Shown: positions 52,467 through 63,518 of the stretch, in pieces | Layout of the letters: the number at the start of each line of letters is the position of its first letter | How positions within the stretch are numbered: position 1 is the first letter of the stretch | Assembly: GCF_900167275.1 (NCBI RefSeq) | Contig: NZ_FUWX01000012.1 | Location: 1 to 64,000 of the forward strand | Length of the DNA stretch: 64,000 nt | Direction: 5' to 3' | Source of the DNA: Cetobacterium ceti | GTDB taxonomy: Bacteria > Fusobacteriota > Fusobacteriia > Fusobacteriales > Fusobacteriaceae | Made by a program: the position numbers and the translations under genes | Notes under the pieces: generated by a model | What the model was told of the DNA's origin: nothing | The model's database searches: none | Seen by the model: only the letters and a program-made list of their open reading frames with translations

Positions 52467-52506
52467 ATAAAATTAGCCACGAATTACCAGAAATCCGCGG
52501 CTAATT
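52467..52506 (-). terminator. Terminator of yajC
   Basis: On the minus strand TTAGCCGCG pairs with CGTGGCTAA (one G-U) over an 18-nt loop and is followed by TTTTAT. Confidence 0.75.
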
Positions 52507-52516
52507 AAAATCTCTA

Positions 52517-52789
52517 TTAATTAAGTACTCTCACTATAGAACTTCTTGTCATTGTAAGGTTTACTCCCTTATCAACTTTCACTTGAATAAATTCAGGTGT
52601 TATTGAACTAACTGTTCCTTTAATTCCTCCTGAAGTTATAACTTCTACTCCTGGTTTTAAAGAATCAATCATCTCTTGGTGTTTCTTTTGCTTTTTCTTA
52701 TTTGGTAGTATTAATAAGAAATAAAATACTGCCGCCCAAATAACAAAAGTTAAAATCATCCCACCATATCTTCCTAATAGTGCATTCAT
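52517..52789 (-). CDS. yajC: Preprotein translocase subunit YajC
   Basis: The 90-residue protein has one hydrophobic segment (MILTFVIWAAVFYFLLILPNKKKQKKHQEM in pattern) and then the cytoplasmic domain with LKPGVEVITSGGIKGTVSSI. YajC works with SecDF at the translocon. GGGGGTATTACC precedes the ATG. secD and secF are not in the window. Confidence 0.93.
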   Translation of the reverse strand: MNALLGRYGGMILTFVIWAAVFYFLLILPNKKKQKKHQEMIDSLKPGVEVITSGGIKGTVSSITPEFIQVKVDKGVNLTMTRSSIVRVLN

Positions 52790-52886
52790 GGTAATACCCC
52801 CATTCTTATACTTATAAAATCCTTTTTAAGTATAACACAGGGAGCCTATCTTTTCAATAATTTAAAGAAGAAATCCTTAATCCTCT

Positions 52887-54038
52887 CTAAAAAACTTTTT
52901 TTTTATAATTTTTACCAGTTAAACTGCTTTCAAATTTTCTTAAAAGTTCCTCTTGCTCTTTGTTTAATCCAGTTGGAACTTCTATTTCAACCTTAATTAA
53001 TAAATCTCCTTTATTTCCACTTCTAGGGTTTGGCATTCCCTCTCCTCTCAATCTGAATATTTTTCCAGTTTGAGTTCCTGCTGGTATTTTCATATTTTTC
53101 TTACCACCAATAATAGGTATTTCAACCTCTCCTCCTAGAGTAGCAGTTATATAAGAAATAGGTAGTTCAGCTAATAAATCATCCTCTCTTCTTTCAAAAA
53201 TTGGATTGTGTTTTACTATAATATAGATGTATAGATCTCCATTTGGTCCACCTTCATGGCTGGCATTTCCCATTCCAGAAAGTCTAAGTCTTTGTCCATC
53301 ATCAATTCCTGCTGGTATTTTAACTTTTCTTTCAACAGTTTCCTTAGCAATTCCACTTCCACCACATTTATGGCATTTTTTCTCAGGAACTTCACCTTTT
53401 CCATGACATTGGTCACACTCTTGAGTGCTTTGGAAATCTCCGAACATAGTTCTTTGTGTTACATGAATTGTTCCCTCTCCATCACACTTAGGACATTTTT
53501 TCATTTTAGAACCTTTTTCTGCTCCAGTTCCATCACACTCAGGACATTTTCCTTCTCTTCTATATTTTATAGTTTTTTCTACACCCTTAGCTGCCTCTTC
53601 TAAGGTAATCTCTAGATTATATCTTAAATCACTTCCTGGCTCAGGCTCTCTAGCTCCATATCCTTGACCTCCGCCAAAGCCTCCAAAGCCACCACCGCTT
53701 CTTCCACCGAAGAATGAGCTAAATATATCTCCTAAATCGTCGAAGCCTCCAAAGCCACCATTGAATCCACCATAGCCTCCAGCTCCAGCACCTCCTTGCT
53801 CAAATGCAGCATGACCAAATTGATCATATTGTGCTTTTTTATTTGCATCAGAGAGAACTTGATAAGCTTCATTTACCTCTTTAAATTTAGCCTCTGCCTC
53901 TTCCTTTTCCTTGTCACTAGCATTACTAAACTTATCAGGGTGATATTTCATAGCAGCTTTTCTATAGGCTTTTTTTATTTCAGATTCAGAAGCACCTTTT
54001 GAAACTCCAAGAATCTCATAATAGTCTCTTTTTGCCAT
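52887..54038 (-). CDS. dnaJ: Chaperone DnaJ
   Basis: DnaJ delivers unfolded clients to DnaK and stimulates its ATPase. It has the J domain [33 protein letters not shown] with HPD, a Gly/Phe region (~75-125), four CxxCxGxG zinc repeats ([32 protein letters not shown]) and the C-terminal peptide-binding domains. Length 383. It ends the hrcA-grpE-dnaK-dnaJ operon. A long stem-loop lies between dnaK and dnaJ. Confidence 0.97.
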   Translation of the reverse strand: MAKRDYYEILGVSKGASESEIKKAYRKAAMKYHPDKFSNASDKEKEEAEAKFKEVNEAYQVLSDANKKAQYDQFGHAAFEQGGAGAGGYGGFNGGFGGFDDLGDIFSSFFGGRSGGGFGGFGGGQGYGAREPEPGSDLRYNLEITLEEAAKGVEKTIKYRREGKCPECDGTGAEKGSKMKKCPKCDGEGTIHVTQRTMFGDFQSTQECDQCHGKGEVPEKKCHKCGGSGIAKETVERKVKIPAGIDDGQRLRLSGMGNASHEGGPNGDLYIYIIVKHNPIFERREDDLLAELPISYITATLGGEVEIPIIGGKKNMKIPAGTQTGKIFRLRGEGMPNPRSGNKGDLLIKVEIEVPTGLNKEQEELLRKFESSLTGKNYKKKVF

Positions 54039-54077
54039 TGTTTAGTTTCTCCTTCTATATTTTTAAATATGTAAGAT

Positions 54078-54142
54078 AAGCCACTATTTACACTAAGTTA
54101 CACGAAGTTCACCTTCCTGTAGATTGTGTAAATCAGTGGCTT
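54078..54142 (-). other. Intercistronic stem-loop between dnaK and dnaJ
   Basis: AAGCCACTATTTACAC (54078-54093) and GTGTAAATCAGTGGCTT (54126-54142) pair with one bulge, around a 32-nt loop. It may slow transcription or guard the 3' end of dnaK mRNA, giving less DnaJ than DnaK. Confidence 0.7.
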
Positions 54143-54182
54143 TCTTTTAAACCTTATTCTATTATATAGGTTATGTTAACTA

Positions 54183-56027
<1,845 letters not shown>

Positions 56028-56041
56028 TTATTTTTTTAAAT

Positions 56042-56596
56042 TTATTTTTTACACACTTTAACCATTGAGGGTCTGATAACCTTCCCCTTCATTTTGTAAC
56101 CTTTTTGAAATTCAGCTATGATCTCTTCATTTTCATGATCTGCTGAATCTTCAACTGCTACTGCCATGTGATGATGTGGATCAAATTTCTCTCCATTTGT
56201 TTCAATAGGCTCTACACCTTCAGAAGTTATTGTACTCTTCATTTGAGAAAGTGTTAACTCTACACCTTTAACTAGAGAATCAAAATCTTTTGTAGCTTCT
56301 GCTGCTGCAATAGCTCTCTCTAAGTTATCTATTATATCTAAAAGCTTAGTTACTACCTTTTCTGAAGCAAAGGCCTTAAGCTCTTGGAATTCTTTTTCTT
56401 TTCTTTTAGTAAAGTTTTGGAACTCAGCTTGTTTTCTTAAGTAAGAGTTTTTCCAATCCTCAACTTCTGCTTTTAACTTTGCAATTTCTTCATCATTTGC
56501 AGGAGCTTCCTGGCACTTGCAATTATCTTCGCAGTGGCAAGTCTCTTTCGTTTCTTCTTCATTTAATATTTCTTCATGAATCTCTTTTTCCGCCAT
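56042..56596 (-). CDS. grpE: Nucleotide exchange factor GrpE with a Cys cluster
   Basis: GrpE releases ADP from DnaK. The coiled coil (WKNSYLRKQAEFQNFTKRKEKE) and the C-terminal beta domain (GVEPIETNGEKFDPHHHMAVAVE, GYKMKGKVIRPSMVKV) are normal. The N-terminal acidic tail has CHCEDNCKC near residues 20-28, four Cys in nine residues, which GrpE usually lacks. The ATG at 56596 is preferred to 56602 because AAGGAG lies 6 nt before it. The 5' end overlaps hrcA by 23 nt. Confidence 0.96.
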   Translation of the reverse strand: MAEKEIHEEILNEEETKETCHCEDNCKCQEAPANDEEIAKLKAEVEDWKNSYLRKQAEFQNFTKRKEKEFQELKAFASEKVVTKLLDIIDNLERAIAAAEATKDFDSLVKGVELTLSQMKSTITSEGVEPIETNGEKFDPHHHMAVAVEDSADHENEEIIAEFQKGYKMKGKVIRPSMVKVCKK

Positions 56597-57581
56597 TTCC
56601 ATCTCCTTCTTCTCTTATTTCTGAAATAACCTTGTTAACCTCTTCAGTAACGTGTTGGACAAGTCCCATAGTTCTAGAATATGCCATTCTTTTAGGACCA
56701 ATTACTCCAATTACACCCTTAGAGTCTCCCATTTTATAAACTGAATAAACAAAACTGAAATCCTCTAAACCTTTAATTGGAAGTTCCTCTCCAAGGATTA
56801 CATTAACCTCTCCATAATTAGTATGTCTAGATTTAACAACCTCTTCAAAGATCTCCTTTATGTCCTTTTTCTTATTGAAAAGTTCTAATATATCGGATAC
56901 TTCATTTACATGTTTGTCTTTAAATATTTCAGATGTATTTTCTAGGAAAAGTTTCCCTTCCACATGATCATATATCTGATTGAATATTGAATCTATTTGA
57001 AAGCTTTCTAGATTTTGGCCTTGAATCCTTTGATTCATTGTCTCAGATAGCTTTACTAGCTCTTCCTTTGAAATCCTATCTTCAAAGTATATTTTTTTAG
57101 TTCTTACAGTTCTACTTTCCATAACCACAACTGCCATTGACATATAGTCATCTATATGAACCAATTCAACTTTTTTAATTTTTTCTTTATTGTGATCAGG
57201 TTCTATAACTATTCCAGTATAATTAGTAAGTTTTGATAAAAGAGTTGATGTTCTTTCTAAAATAGCATCTAATTCTCTTACTCTTTTTTCATAATAAATC
57301 TCAATTTTACTTTTTTCTTCCCTTGAAAGTTTATCAATCCTTAAAAGTTCTTCTAAGTAATACTTATATCCCTTATCAGTTGGTATTCTTCCTGAGGAAG
57401 TATGAGTTTTAGCAATATACCCCATATCTTCAAGATCTGCCATTACGTTTCTTATAGTTGCCGATGAAAGATCAATATTATATTTCTTCACAAGAGTTCT
57501 AGATCCTATTGTTTCACCAGAGGTTAAATAGAAATCTATAATAGCACTTAATACTAACTTTTCTCTTTCTGATACAGGCAT
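56574..57581 (-). CDS. hrcA: Heat-inducible transcription repressor HrcA
   Basis: HrcA represses class I heat-shock genes by binding CIRCE. The N-terminal winged helix (SEREKLVLSAIIDFYLTSGETIGSRTLVKKYN, then SSATIRNVMADLEDMGYI) and the GAF-like dimerisation part ending in GVIGPKRMAYSRTMGLVQHV match the family. About 335 residues. The ATG at 57581 is chosen: AAAAGGTGATTTT precedes it, and the CIRCE then lies in the leader. It is first in the operon and is likely autoregulated. Confidence 0.97.
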   Translation of the reverse strand: MPVSEREKLVLSAIIDFYLTSGETIGSRTLVKKYNIDLSSATIRNVMADLEDMGYIAKTHTSSGRIPTDKGYKYYLEELLRIDKLSREEKSKIEIYYEKRVRELDAILERTSTLLSKLTNYTGIVIEPDHNKEKIKKVELVHIDDYMSMAVVVMESRTVRTKKIYFEDRISKEELVKLSETMNQRIQGQNLESFQIDSIFNQIYDHVEGKLFLENTSEIFKDKHVNEVSDILELFNKKKDIKEIFEEVVKSRHTNYGEVNVILGEELPIKGLEDFSFVYSVYKMGDSKGVIGVIGPKRMAYSRTMGLVQHVTEEVNKVISEIREEGDGNGGKRDS

Positions 57582-57604
57582 AAAATCACCTTTTCCCTTT
57601 CTTG

Positions 57605-57631
57605 TTAGCACTCAGTTTCATGGAGTGCTAA
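57605..57631 (-). promoter_or_regulatory. CIRCE operator
   Basis: A perfect TTAGCACTC - 9 nt - GAGTGCTAA inverted repeat (57605-57613 and 57623-57631), the HrcA operator, just downstream of the operon promoter. Confidence 0.97.
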
Positions 57632-57642
57632 TTTATGTAAAT

Positions 57643-57671
57643 AATATATATTAATTTTTTATTTTTGTCAA
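57643..57671 (-). promoter_or_regulatory. Promoter of hrcA-grpE-dnaK-dnaJ
   Basis: On the minus strand -35 TTGACA (57671-57666), 17 nt, -10 TATATT (57648-57643). The transcription start falls at the edge of CIRCE. Confidence 0.85.
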
Positions 57672-57690
57672 ATATTTTTTTGTTTTTTAT

Positions 57691-57813
57691 AATTTCATAA
57701 CAAAGTTCTTTAAATGCAATAACATAATATCGTTATGATTGAAACTAAAAAAACCTTGATTTATAGTGATTTATACAATATAATATGTAATGTTATTTTC
57801 AAATTTCATAACA
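57691..57813 (+). repeat. Repeated TCATAAC motif, possible TetR operator set
   Basis: AATTTCATAACA occurs at 57691-57702 and again at 57802-57813, and a related inverted copy (CGTTATGATT) lies at 57731-57740. The copies flank the promoter at 57756-57784, with one just before the TetR gene's ribosome site. Confidence 0.55.
57756..57784 (+). promoter_or_regulatory. Promoter of the TetR-FadL unit
   Basis: -35 TTGATT (57756-57761), 17 nt, -10 TATAAT (57779-57784). Confidence 0.8.
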
Positions 57814-57829
57814 GGGGGTTATCTAAACA

Positions 57830-58408
57830 ATGGCAAGAAAACCAAACTTTACAAAGGATGAAATACTAGATTGTGCTTATGATATTTTACTTGAATCAAG
57901 CTTAAAAGAAGTAACCGCAAGGACAGTGGCTAAAAGGCTAAACGCTTCAACCATTTCTATTTATTCAGCTTTTTCATCAATGGGAGATTTGAAAAATGCC
58001 CTGGCAAAAAGAGCTAAAAATAAACTATTTGAATATACTAAAATTAACAACACAGATATGGAAATTTTAGATATTGGAATGGGTGTTTGTCTATTTGCAA
58101 GGGATGAAAAAGAACTTTTCAGAACTATTTTCCTTAGAGAATCTATGCCTAAGGATTTTATAGATGAAGTATTGGAAGATTTTAAAAAACTTATATATAC
58201 AAGCTTTAAAAATACACCTATGGGGCCTGAACTTTCAGAAAAAACAATTAATTGGATAATGAAAAAGGGATGGCTTTTTACTCAAGGGTTCGCCACTTTA
58301 ATTTGTACTGGATTTTATGATAATCCATCAGATGACGAAATAAAAAAAGAACTTGTTGAGATGGGCACAATTTTAATTAAAGAGGCTTTAAATAACGGAG
58401 GAAATTAA
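57830..58408 (+). CDS. TetR-family transcriptional regulator
   Basis: The 192-residue protein has a TetR N-terminal helix-turn-helix (FTKDEILDCAYDILLESSLKEVTARTVAKRLNASTISIYSAF, in pattern) and an unassigned helical ligand domain. ACAGGGGGTTATC precedes the ATG. It is 4 nt upstream of the FadL-like gene, so it probably controls this unit and itself; repeated TCATAAC motifs near the promoter are candidate sites. The ligand may be a lipid or aromatic taken up by the porin (inference). Confidence 0.88.
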   Translation: MARKPNFTKDEILDCAYDILLESSLKEVTARTVAKRLNASTISIYSAFSSMGDLKNALAKRAKNKLFEYTKINNTDMEILDIGMGVCLFARDEKELFRTIFLRESMPKDFIDEVLEDFKKLIYTSFKNTPMGPELSEKTINWIMKKGWLFTQGFATLICTGFYDNPSDDEIKKELVEMGTILIKEALNNGGN

Positions 58409-58412
58409 TTTT

Positions 58413-59795
58413 ATGAGAAAACAACTTTTATTAGCAGCTATTTTGTTGACTTCTATAAAGGGATTTGCAGGAAGTATTGACTATCTTTCTCAGCAAGATG
58501 CGGAATATTTTGCTCACCCTTCTATGACTGGTAAAATTGGTGTGTCGGGAGCATACTATAACCCAGCTGGTACAGCATTTATGGAAGATGGAACATATAT
58601 GCAAGTTAACAACCAAACACATTTTAAAACATATAAAATGAAAGTAGATGGTGAAACTTTCAAAAGTGATAAACCTTCTCCTATCATTCCAAGTATACAA
58701 ATAGTTAAGGTAGATAATGGAAGATCATACTTTTTCCACGGTGGAGCAATTGCCGGTGGAGGAAATGTTGCCTATGAAGGTGGATTAGGAATGTTTAAGG
58801 TTATGGAGAATATGCTTAATGAAGGCCTTAATAAACAAGCAATCGAAATTGCTAAAAAAACTAAACAGAATTTAAACCTACCTAGTAATTTTAAACCTAT
58901 ACAATTTACAGGGGGAAATACTGTTAAAGGTTCTTCATACTATGTAACTTTACAAGGTGGAGTTGCTCAAAAGATAAATGACCACTGGTCAGCTGCATTT
59001 GCTTTAAGATATGTAAATGCTGAAAGAAAATTAAAAGGCGTAGGAAATTATTCCCTTACAGCACCTAACTATGATAAAAATTTCAATATGATAGGAATTA
59101 CACATGCAAATCCTAGATTTGATATAAATTCTGAAAGAACTGCCCAAGGAGTTAATGGAATCTTTGGTTTAAACTATAACAATGATAAATTAAATGTTGG
59201 TTTAAGATATGAAACTGAAACTAGATTAAACTTTAAAACTAAAGAAAAAAACTTAAAATCATTTGCTAGCTCATTTGGAAATACTAATCCTATCATTGCT
59301 GCAGGAATTATTGATAAGATTACTAATAATCAAAATGTTAAAGAATGGACTAATGGAGCTAAAGGTAAAAGAAATCTTCCTGCAATGGCAAGTATTGGAG
59401 CTTCTTATGCTATAACTGAGAAGACTACCCTTCTTACTTCAGGAAACTACTACTTCATTAAAGAAGCTGGAGATTCTTTTGGAGCTTATGATGGATACCA
59501 CAATGGATATGAGGTTGCCTTTGGTATTGACCACAAATTAAATGAAAAATGGACTTTAATGGGTGGATACCAATATACAAATACAGGTGCTAATAAACAC
59601 ACTTATAAGGATACAGACTATGCCCTTGATGCTGATATGTTTGGTTTAGGAGTTAAATACCAATACAGTCCTAACCTATCATTAATGGCAACTGGTGCTA
59701 CAGTTGTTTACCATAGTGCTACTTCTGTTACCAATGTAACTTACTCAAAACACGTATACTCTATGGGTCTTGGAGCTACATACAAATTTAACTAA
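58413..59795 (+). CDS. FadL/OmpP1/TodX-family outer-membrane transport protein
   Basis: The 460-residue protein has a signal peptide (RKQLLLAAILLTSIKGFAGS) and the FadL N-terminal hatch pattern, VSGAYYNPAGTAFMEDGTYMQVNNQ. The rest is amphipathic beta-strands (YYVTLQGGVAQKINDHWSAAFALRYV), and it ends in an aromatic-terminated strand (MGLGATYKFN). FadL proteins carry fatty acids or hydrophobic compounds across the outer membrane. It shares a unit with the TetR gene and ends in a terminator. Confidence 0.92.
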   Translation: MRKQLLLAAILLTSIKGFAGSIDYLSQQDAEYFAHPSMTGKIGVSGAYYNPAGTAFMEDGTYMQVNNQTHFKTYKMKVDGETFKSDKPSPIIPSIQIVKVDNGRSYFFHGGAIAGGGNVAYEGGLGMFKVMENMLNEGLNKQAIEIAKKTKQNLNLPSNFKPIQFTGGNTVKGSSYYVTLQGGVAQKINDHWSAAFALRYVNAERKLKGVGNYSLTAPNYDKNFNMIGITHANPRFDINSERTAQGVNGIFGLNYNNDKLNVGLRYETETRLNFKTKEKNLKSFASSFGNTNPIIAAGIIDKITNNQNVKEWTNGAKGKRNLPAMASIGASYAITEKTTLLTSGNYYFIKEAGDSFGAYDGYHNGYEVAFGIDHKLNEKWTLMGGYQYTNTGANKHTYKDTDYALDADMFGLGVKYQYSPNLSLMATGATVVYHSATSVTNVTYSKHVYSMGLGATYKFN

Positions 59796-59802
59796 AACAA
59801 TT

Positions 59803-59831
59803 AGGTTTCCCTTTTGGGAGACCTTTTTTTT
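59803..59831 (+). terminator. Terminator of the TetR-FadL unit
   Basis: AGGTTTCCC pairs with GGGAGACCT (one mismatch or wobble) over a short loop, followed by eight T residues. Confidence 0.85.
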
Positions 59832-59836
59832 ATAAA

Positions 59837-59869
59837 TAAAAAAAGGAGAAGATATTACTCCTCTCCGTG
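59837..59869 (-). terminator. Terminator of the ctp-rsmI-rbgA-nadE-folP unit
   Basis: On the minus strand GGAGAGGA pairs with TCTTCTCC (one G-U), followed by seven T residues; it overlaps the stop of the 59855 gene. Confidence 0.8.
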
Positions 59870-60244
59870 ATTTTCATCATTAGTTTTTAATTCCTCTAAA
59901 TCCTTTTCCATCTTTTTAATCTTCTTATGGATTTCATTTACTCTAAACTCAAGAGAATTAAGTATCCAAAATTGGAAATGGTTCGCCCTTTGTGACTCAT
60001 AAAACATCCAAATTAACTTAAACACTCCTAAAAGTGTTGCAACTTGAATTGCTAAAGTATGAGTTAATTTATTAAATAACCCACCTATAACTAAAAGTCC
60101 TAAAATTATTCCTATTAATAATAGATTAATAACTCTATCGTGGGGATTTCCTGCTCCTCCAACTTGACCTACTATATTTCTAATTCTCTCTTTTTCTCTC
60201 TGGAACTCTTGTAGTTCCTCCCTCAGTTGCTCTTCACCTTTCAT
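59855..60244 (-). CDS. Small two-helix membrane protein
   Basis: The 129-residue protein has an acidic, coiled-coil N-terminus (~1-30), two hydrophobic helices (~40-58 NLLLIGIILGLLVIGGLF and ~65-83) and a charged C-terminal coiled coil (~100-129). No family is recognised. It is 11 nt after folP, the last gene of the long minus-strand unit. AAGGGGTGGTTGA precedes the ATG. Confidence 0.75.
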   Translation of the reverse strand: MKGEEQLREELQEFQREKERIRNIVGQVGGAGNPHDRVINLLLIGIILGLLVIGGLFNKLTHTLAIQVATLLGVFKLIWMFYESQRANHFQFWILNSLEFRVNEIHKKIKKMEKDLEELKTNDENHGEE

Positions 60245-60255
60245 TCAACCACCCC

Positions 60256-61083
60256 TTATAAGTTTTTATTCATTCTTAAGTAGTTTGCAACCTCTACAAC
60301 TCTTTTTGTTTCCCTTACATCATGAACTCTTAAAATATTCCCACCTAAGTAAGCTGATATTGCTGCTATAGCTAAACTTCCCTCTAGCCTTTCCTTAGGT
60401 TCCTCTATATTTAAAATCTTTCCTATGAAGGTTTTTCTAGAAGCTCCAATTAAAATAGGTAGATTAAATTTCTCCTTTAATCTCTCTATATTATTTATAA
60501 CTTCAACATTTTCCTTTATCCCTTTGGCAAAACCAATTCCAGGGTCTAATATAATTTTATCCCTAGATAATCCATTTTTCAAGGCTAAATCTATGGATTC
60601 TTGAAGTTCTTCCTCTATCTCTTTTATTATATTCCCATAATGGTAATTTTCCTGCATATTTTTTGGATTTCCCCTCATATGCATAAGAATTGAATAGGCA
60701 TTTTTCTCCCCAGCTACCTTTGCCATATTTTCATCTCTTTTAAAACCACTTATATCATTTATAATATGAGCTCCAGCCTCTAGGGCTTTTTTAGCAACTT
60801 CACTTTTATATGTATCAATAGATATTGGCACATCTATTTCTTTAGATAATCTTTCTATTACAGGAATTACTCTTTTTAACTCCTCCTCTAAGGAAACTGG
60901 GTCTGCCCCTGGTCTTGAGGACTCTCCACCAATATCTATAATATCAGCTCCCTCTTTCACCATTTCCTTTGCCCTTTTTACTGCCCCTTCCACATGGAAG
61001 TTATCTCCCCCATCTGAAAAGGAATCTGGAGTTACATTTAAAATTCCCATTACATATATTTTTTTAGAAAAATCTAAAACCAT
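60256..61083 (-). CDS. folP: Dihydropteroate synthase
   Basis: FolP condenses p-aminobenzoate with dihydropterin pyrophosphate for folate. It has MGILNVTPDSFSDGGDNF, DIGGESSRPGADPVS, PISIDTYKSEVAKKALEAGAHIINDISG and GASRKTFIGKIL. About 275 residues. The ATG at 61083, 2 nt after the nadE stop, has TTGGGGTG before it; the earlier in-frame ATG at 61098 lies in nadE. Confidence 0.96.
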   Translation of the reverse strand: MVLDFSKKIYVMGILNVTPDSFSDGGDNFHVEGAVKRAKEMVKEGADIIDIGGESSRPGADPVSLEEELKRVIPVIERLSKEIDVPISIDTYKSEVAKKALEAGAHIINDISGFKRDENMAKVAGEKNAYSILMHMRGNPKNMQENYHYGNIIKEIEEELQESIDLALKNGLSRDKIILDPGIGFAKGIKENVEVINNIERLKEKFNLPILIGASRKTFIGKILNIEEPKERLEGSLAIAAISAYLGGNILRVHDVRETKRVVEVANYLRMNKNL

Positions 61084-61085
61084 TT

Positions 61086-61910
61086 TTAAACACCCCAATC
61101 TCTTGGATATCTAAACTCTCTTCCTATGGTTCTATTTAAAACCTTGGCAATTACAGGAAGTTTTCTTTTATATTGAGAAAATTTAATCTTTCTCATTACC
61201 TTTTCAACTATTTCCCTGTCAAACCCATCCTCTATAACTTCCTCAGGAGTATATCTCTCCTCTATTAATCTATAAAGTATTTCATCTGCCATTTTATATG
61301 AGAATCCAAGCTCACTTTCATCTGTTTGCCCTTCCCAAAGGTCTGCACTTGGTTTTTTATCTATTAGAGCCTCTGGTACTCCCAAATGTCTTGAAAGTTC
61401 CCAAACTTGAGTTTTATATAGATCTCCTATGGGATTTATAGCTGAAGCCCCATCTCCAAACTGTGTACTATACCCTAGTAATATCTCTGTTTTATTAGAT
61501 GTTCCTAAAACTAAAGCTTTCTCCTTAGCTGAATGGTCAAATAAAATACACATTCTTTCCCTTGCCATTCTATTTCCCTTTCTAAGTCCATCCATATCTG
61601 GATTCATTTGAAAATATGGATCCACCATAGGAGTTATCTCTATAAGGTCACTTTTTATTCCAAGAGATTCTATTACTAACTTTCCATGTTCTACACTTTC
61701 CTTACTAGAACTTTTATATGGCATCATAATTCCTAAAACATTTTCAGGACCAAAGGCCTTAGCTGCTAAATAAGCAACTAAAGCTGAATCTATTCCCCCT
61801 GAAATTCCAAGAACTACCTTTTCAAATCCTACCTTGTGTACCTCTTCTCTTAAAAAATCCACCAGGATATTTTCAACCATCTGTAAATTCAAATCTAATC
61901 TATTTTCCAT
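61086..61910 (-). CDS. nadE: NH3-dependent NAD+ synthetase
   Basis: NadE amidates deamido-NAD with ammonia. It has the PP-loop [55 protein letters not shown] and [18 protein letters not shown]. About 274 residues, without the glutaminase domain, so it uses free ammonia. The ATG at 61910 has ATGGGGGATTTAACC before it. Confidence 0.96.
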   Translation of the reverse strand: MENRLDLNLQMVENILVDFLREEVHKVGFEKVVLGISGGIDSALVAYLAAKAFGPENVLGIMMPYKSSSKESVEHGKLVIESLGIKSDLIEITPMVDPYFQMNPDMDGLRKGNRMARERMCILFDHSAKEKALVLGTSNKTEILLGYSTQFGDGASAINPIGDLYKTQVWELSRHLGVPEALIDKKPSADLWEGQTDESELGFSYKMADEILYRLIEERYTPEEVIEDGFDREIVEKVMRKIKFSQYKRKLPVIAKVLNRTIGREFRYPRDWGV

Positions 61911-61926
61911 GGTTAAATCCCCCATC

Positions 61927-62823
61927 CTATTTATAGTCGTTTATCATAGTTTCTGCTAGGTCTCTATCTAATCCGAATTTACCTAACTTACCATTTCTAT
62001 AATCTCTTAAAACTGTGTATGTAGCCTGTTGCACATTAAGAGTATTTCCCTTTTGTCTCATATTCATTCTATTAGCAATACTTTCTATTATTGCCCCTGT
62101 AACTTGATCGAAATCCTCATCTAAAAGTTTATATTTTTCTTTTAAAATATTTTTCATGTTCATTTCCATCATTTTATCTAAAAGTCTACAAGCCACATCA
62201 TCTATAGGAAGTATTTCATCTTTAATTGCCCCTGTAATTGCAAGGTTCATTCCAACCTCTTCACTTTCAAACTTAGGCCATAATATTCCTGGAGTATCTA
62301 AAAGTTCTAATCCCTCTTTTATTCTTATCCACTGTTTACCCCTAGTGAATCCTGGTTTATTACCTACTCCAGCACTATTTTTTCCAACTATTCTATTAAT
62401 AAGTCTAGATTTACCAACATTTGGTATTCCAGCTATCATAAGTCTAGTATTAACTTTTCTAAGTCCCTTAGCCATAAGTCTTGCCTTTTTCTCCGCAGAA
62501 ACCTTATCTATTATAGAGTATAGAGCTCTCATATTAAATCCTGTTTCAGCAGAAAGTTCTAAAACTTCATCGGCAAAGTTATTTTCCTTAAAGAACTTTT
62601 TCCAAAAGTTTATCTCTTCCTTTGTCACAAGGTCAGCCTTGTTTATAACTATTATTCTTTTTTTATTTTTTGCAAATTTTGGTATATCTGGATTTTTACT
62701 TGAAAGTGGAATTCTTGCATCTACCACCTCAAGAACGATATCTATAAGGGGCATATTCTCCTTAATCATATCCTTTGTTTTTTTCATATGCCCTGGGTAC
62801 CAGTTTATCTTTGTCATTGACAT
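61927..62823 (-). CDS. rbgA: Ribosome biogenesis GTPase (YlqF/RbgA)
   Basis: The protein assists late 50S assembly. It is a circularly permuted GTPase: [11 protein letters not shown] (G4) comes before [20 protein letters not shown] (G1) and [12 protein letters not shown] (G3). The N-terminal [17 protein letters not shown] is the family signature. Length 298. Preceded by GGAGGAAACAAAG. It lies between rsmI and nadE on one unit. Confidence 0.96.
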   Translation of the reverse strand: MSMTKINWYPGHMKKTKDMIKENMPLIDIVLEVVDARIPLSSKNPDIPKFAKNKKRIIVINKADLVTKEEINFWKKFFKENNFADEVLELSAETGFNMRALYSIIDKVSAEKKARLMAKGLRKVNTRLMIAGIPNVGKSRLINRIVGKNSAGVGNKPGFTRGKQWIRIKEGLELLDTPGILWPKFESEEVGMNLAITGAIKDEILPIDDVACRLLDKMMEMNMKNILKEKYKLLDEDFDQVTGAIIESIANRMNMRQKGNTLNVQQATYTVLRDYRNGKLGKFGLDRDLAETMINDYK

Positions 62824-62836
62824 CTTTGTTTCCTCC

Positions 62837-63502
62837 TTAATCCTCTAATCCCTTAACTAGAAGAACTATCTCTCCCTTTAGAGGATTTTTGCTTATTTTT
62901 TCAATGAGTTCAGTTGTAGTCCCCCTTAAAATTTCCTCATACATTTTAGTTATCTCTCTAACTATTACTACTTCTCTTACACCCATAAATGTTTCTATAT
63001 CTCTTAAGGTCTTCTCTATTCTATATGGTGATTCATATATGATTATAGTTCTCTCCTCTAGAGCTAATTTTTTAAGTAAAGTTTGTCTTCCCTTTTTCTT
63101 AGGTAAGAACCCCTCCATTGCCAATCTTCTTGTGGAAATTCCAGCTGCTGAAGCAGCAGCAACCATAGCACTAGGCCCTGGAATAGGAACAACTTTAATT
63201 CCTTCATTGTGAGCTGCATCAACTAACTCCCAACCTGGATCAGAGATACATGGTGTCCCTGCGTCTGTTACTACAGCTATGGTATTTCCATTTTCTAACA
63301 TATTTATAATATTAGGAATTTGATGATGTTTTACATTTTCATCATATCTGTAAACTATCTTTTCTAATCCTAAGTGATTTAATAATTTTTTTGTTACCCT
63401 TGTGTCCTCAGCAAATATAAAGTCCACCTCTCCTAAGATTCTTACAGCTCTTAGGGTAATATCCTCTAAATTCCCAATGGGAGTTGCCACAACATATAAC
63501 AT
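62837..63502 (-). CDS. rsmI: 16S rRNA (cytidine1402-2'-O)-methyltransferase
   Basis: RsmI methylates the ribose of C1402 in the decoding centre. The start LYVVATPIGNLEDITLRAV, FIFAEDTRVTKKLLNHLG, VVTDAGTPCISDPGWELVD and PGPSAMVAAASAAGI are family marks. Length 221, a short form lacking the C-terminal helical extension of E. coli RsmI. It follows the S41 peptidase by 16 nt. Confidence 0.95.
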   Translation of the reverse strand: MLYVVATPIGNLEDITLRAVRILGEVDFIFAEDTRVTKKLLNHLGLEKIVYRYDENVKHHQIPNIINMLENGNTIAVVTDAGTPCISDPGWELVDAAHNEGIKVVPIPGPSAMVAAASAAGISTRRLAMEGFLPKKKGRQTLLKKLALEERTIIIYESPYRIEKTLRDIETFMGVREVVIVREITKMYEEILRGTTTELIEKISKNPLKGEIVLLVKGLED

Positions 63503-63518
63503 ATTACTTTCCGCCCTT

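Noticed and set aside
57691-57740. Second CIRCE upstream of the TetR gene
   Set aside because: The repeats are TCATAAC-type and do not contain TTAGCACTC or GAGTGCTAA.
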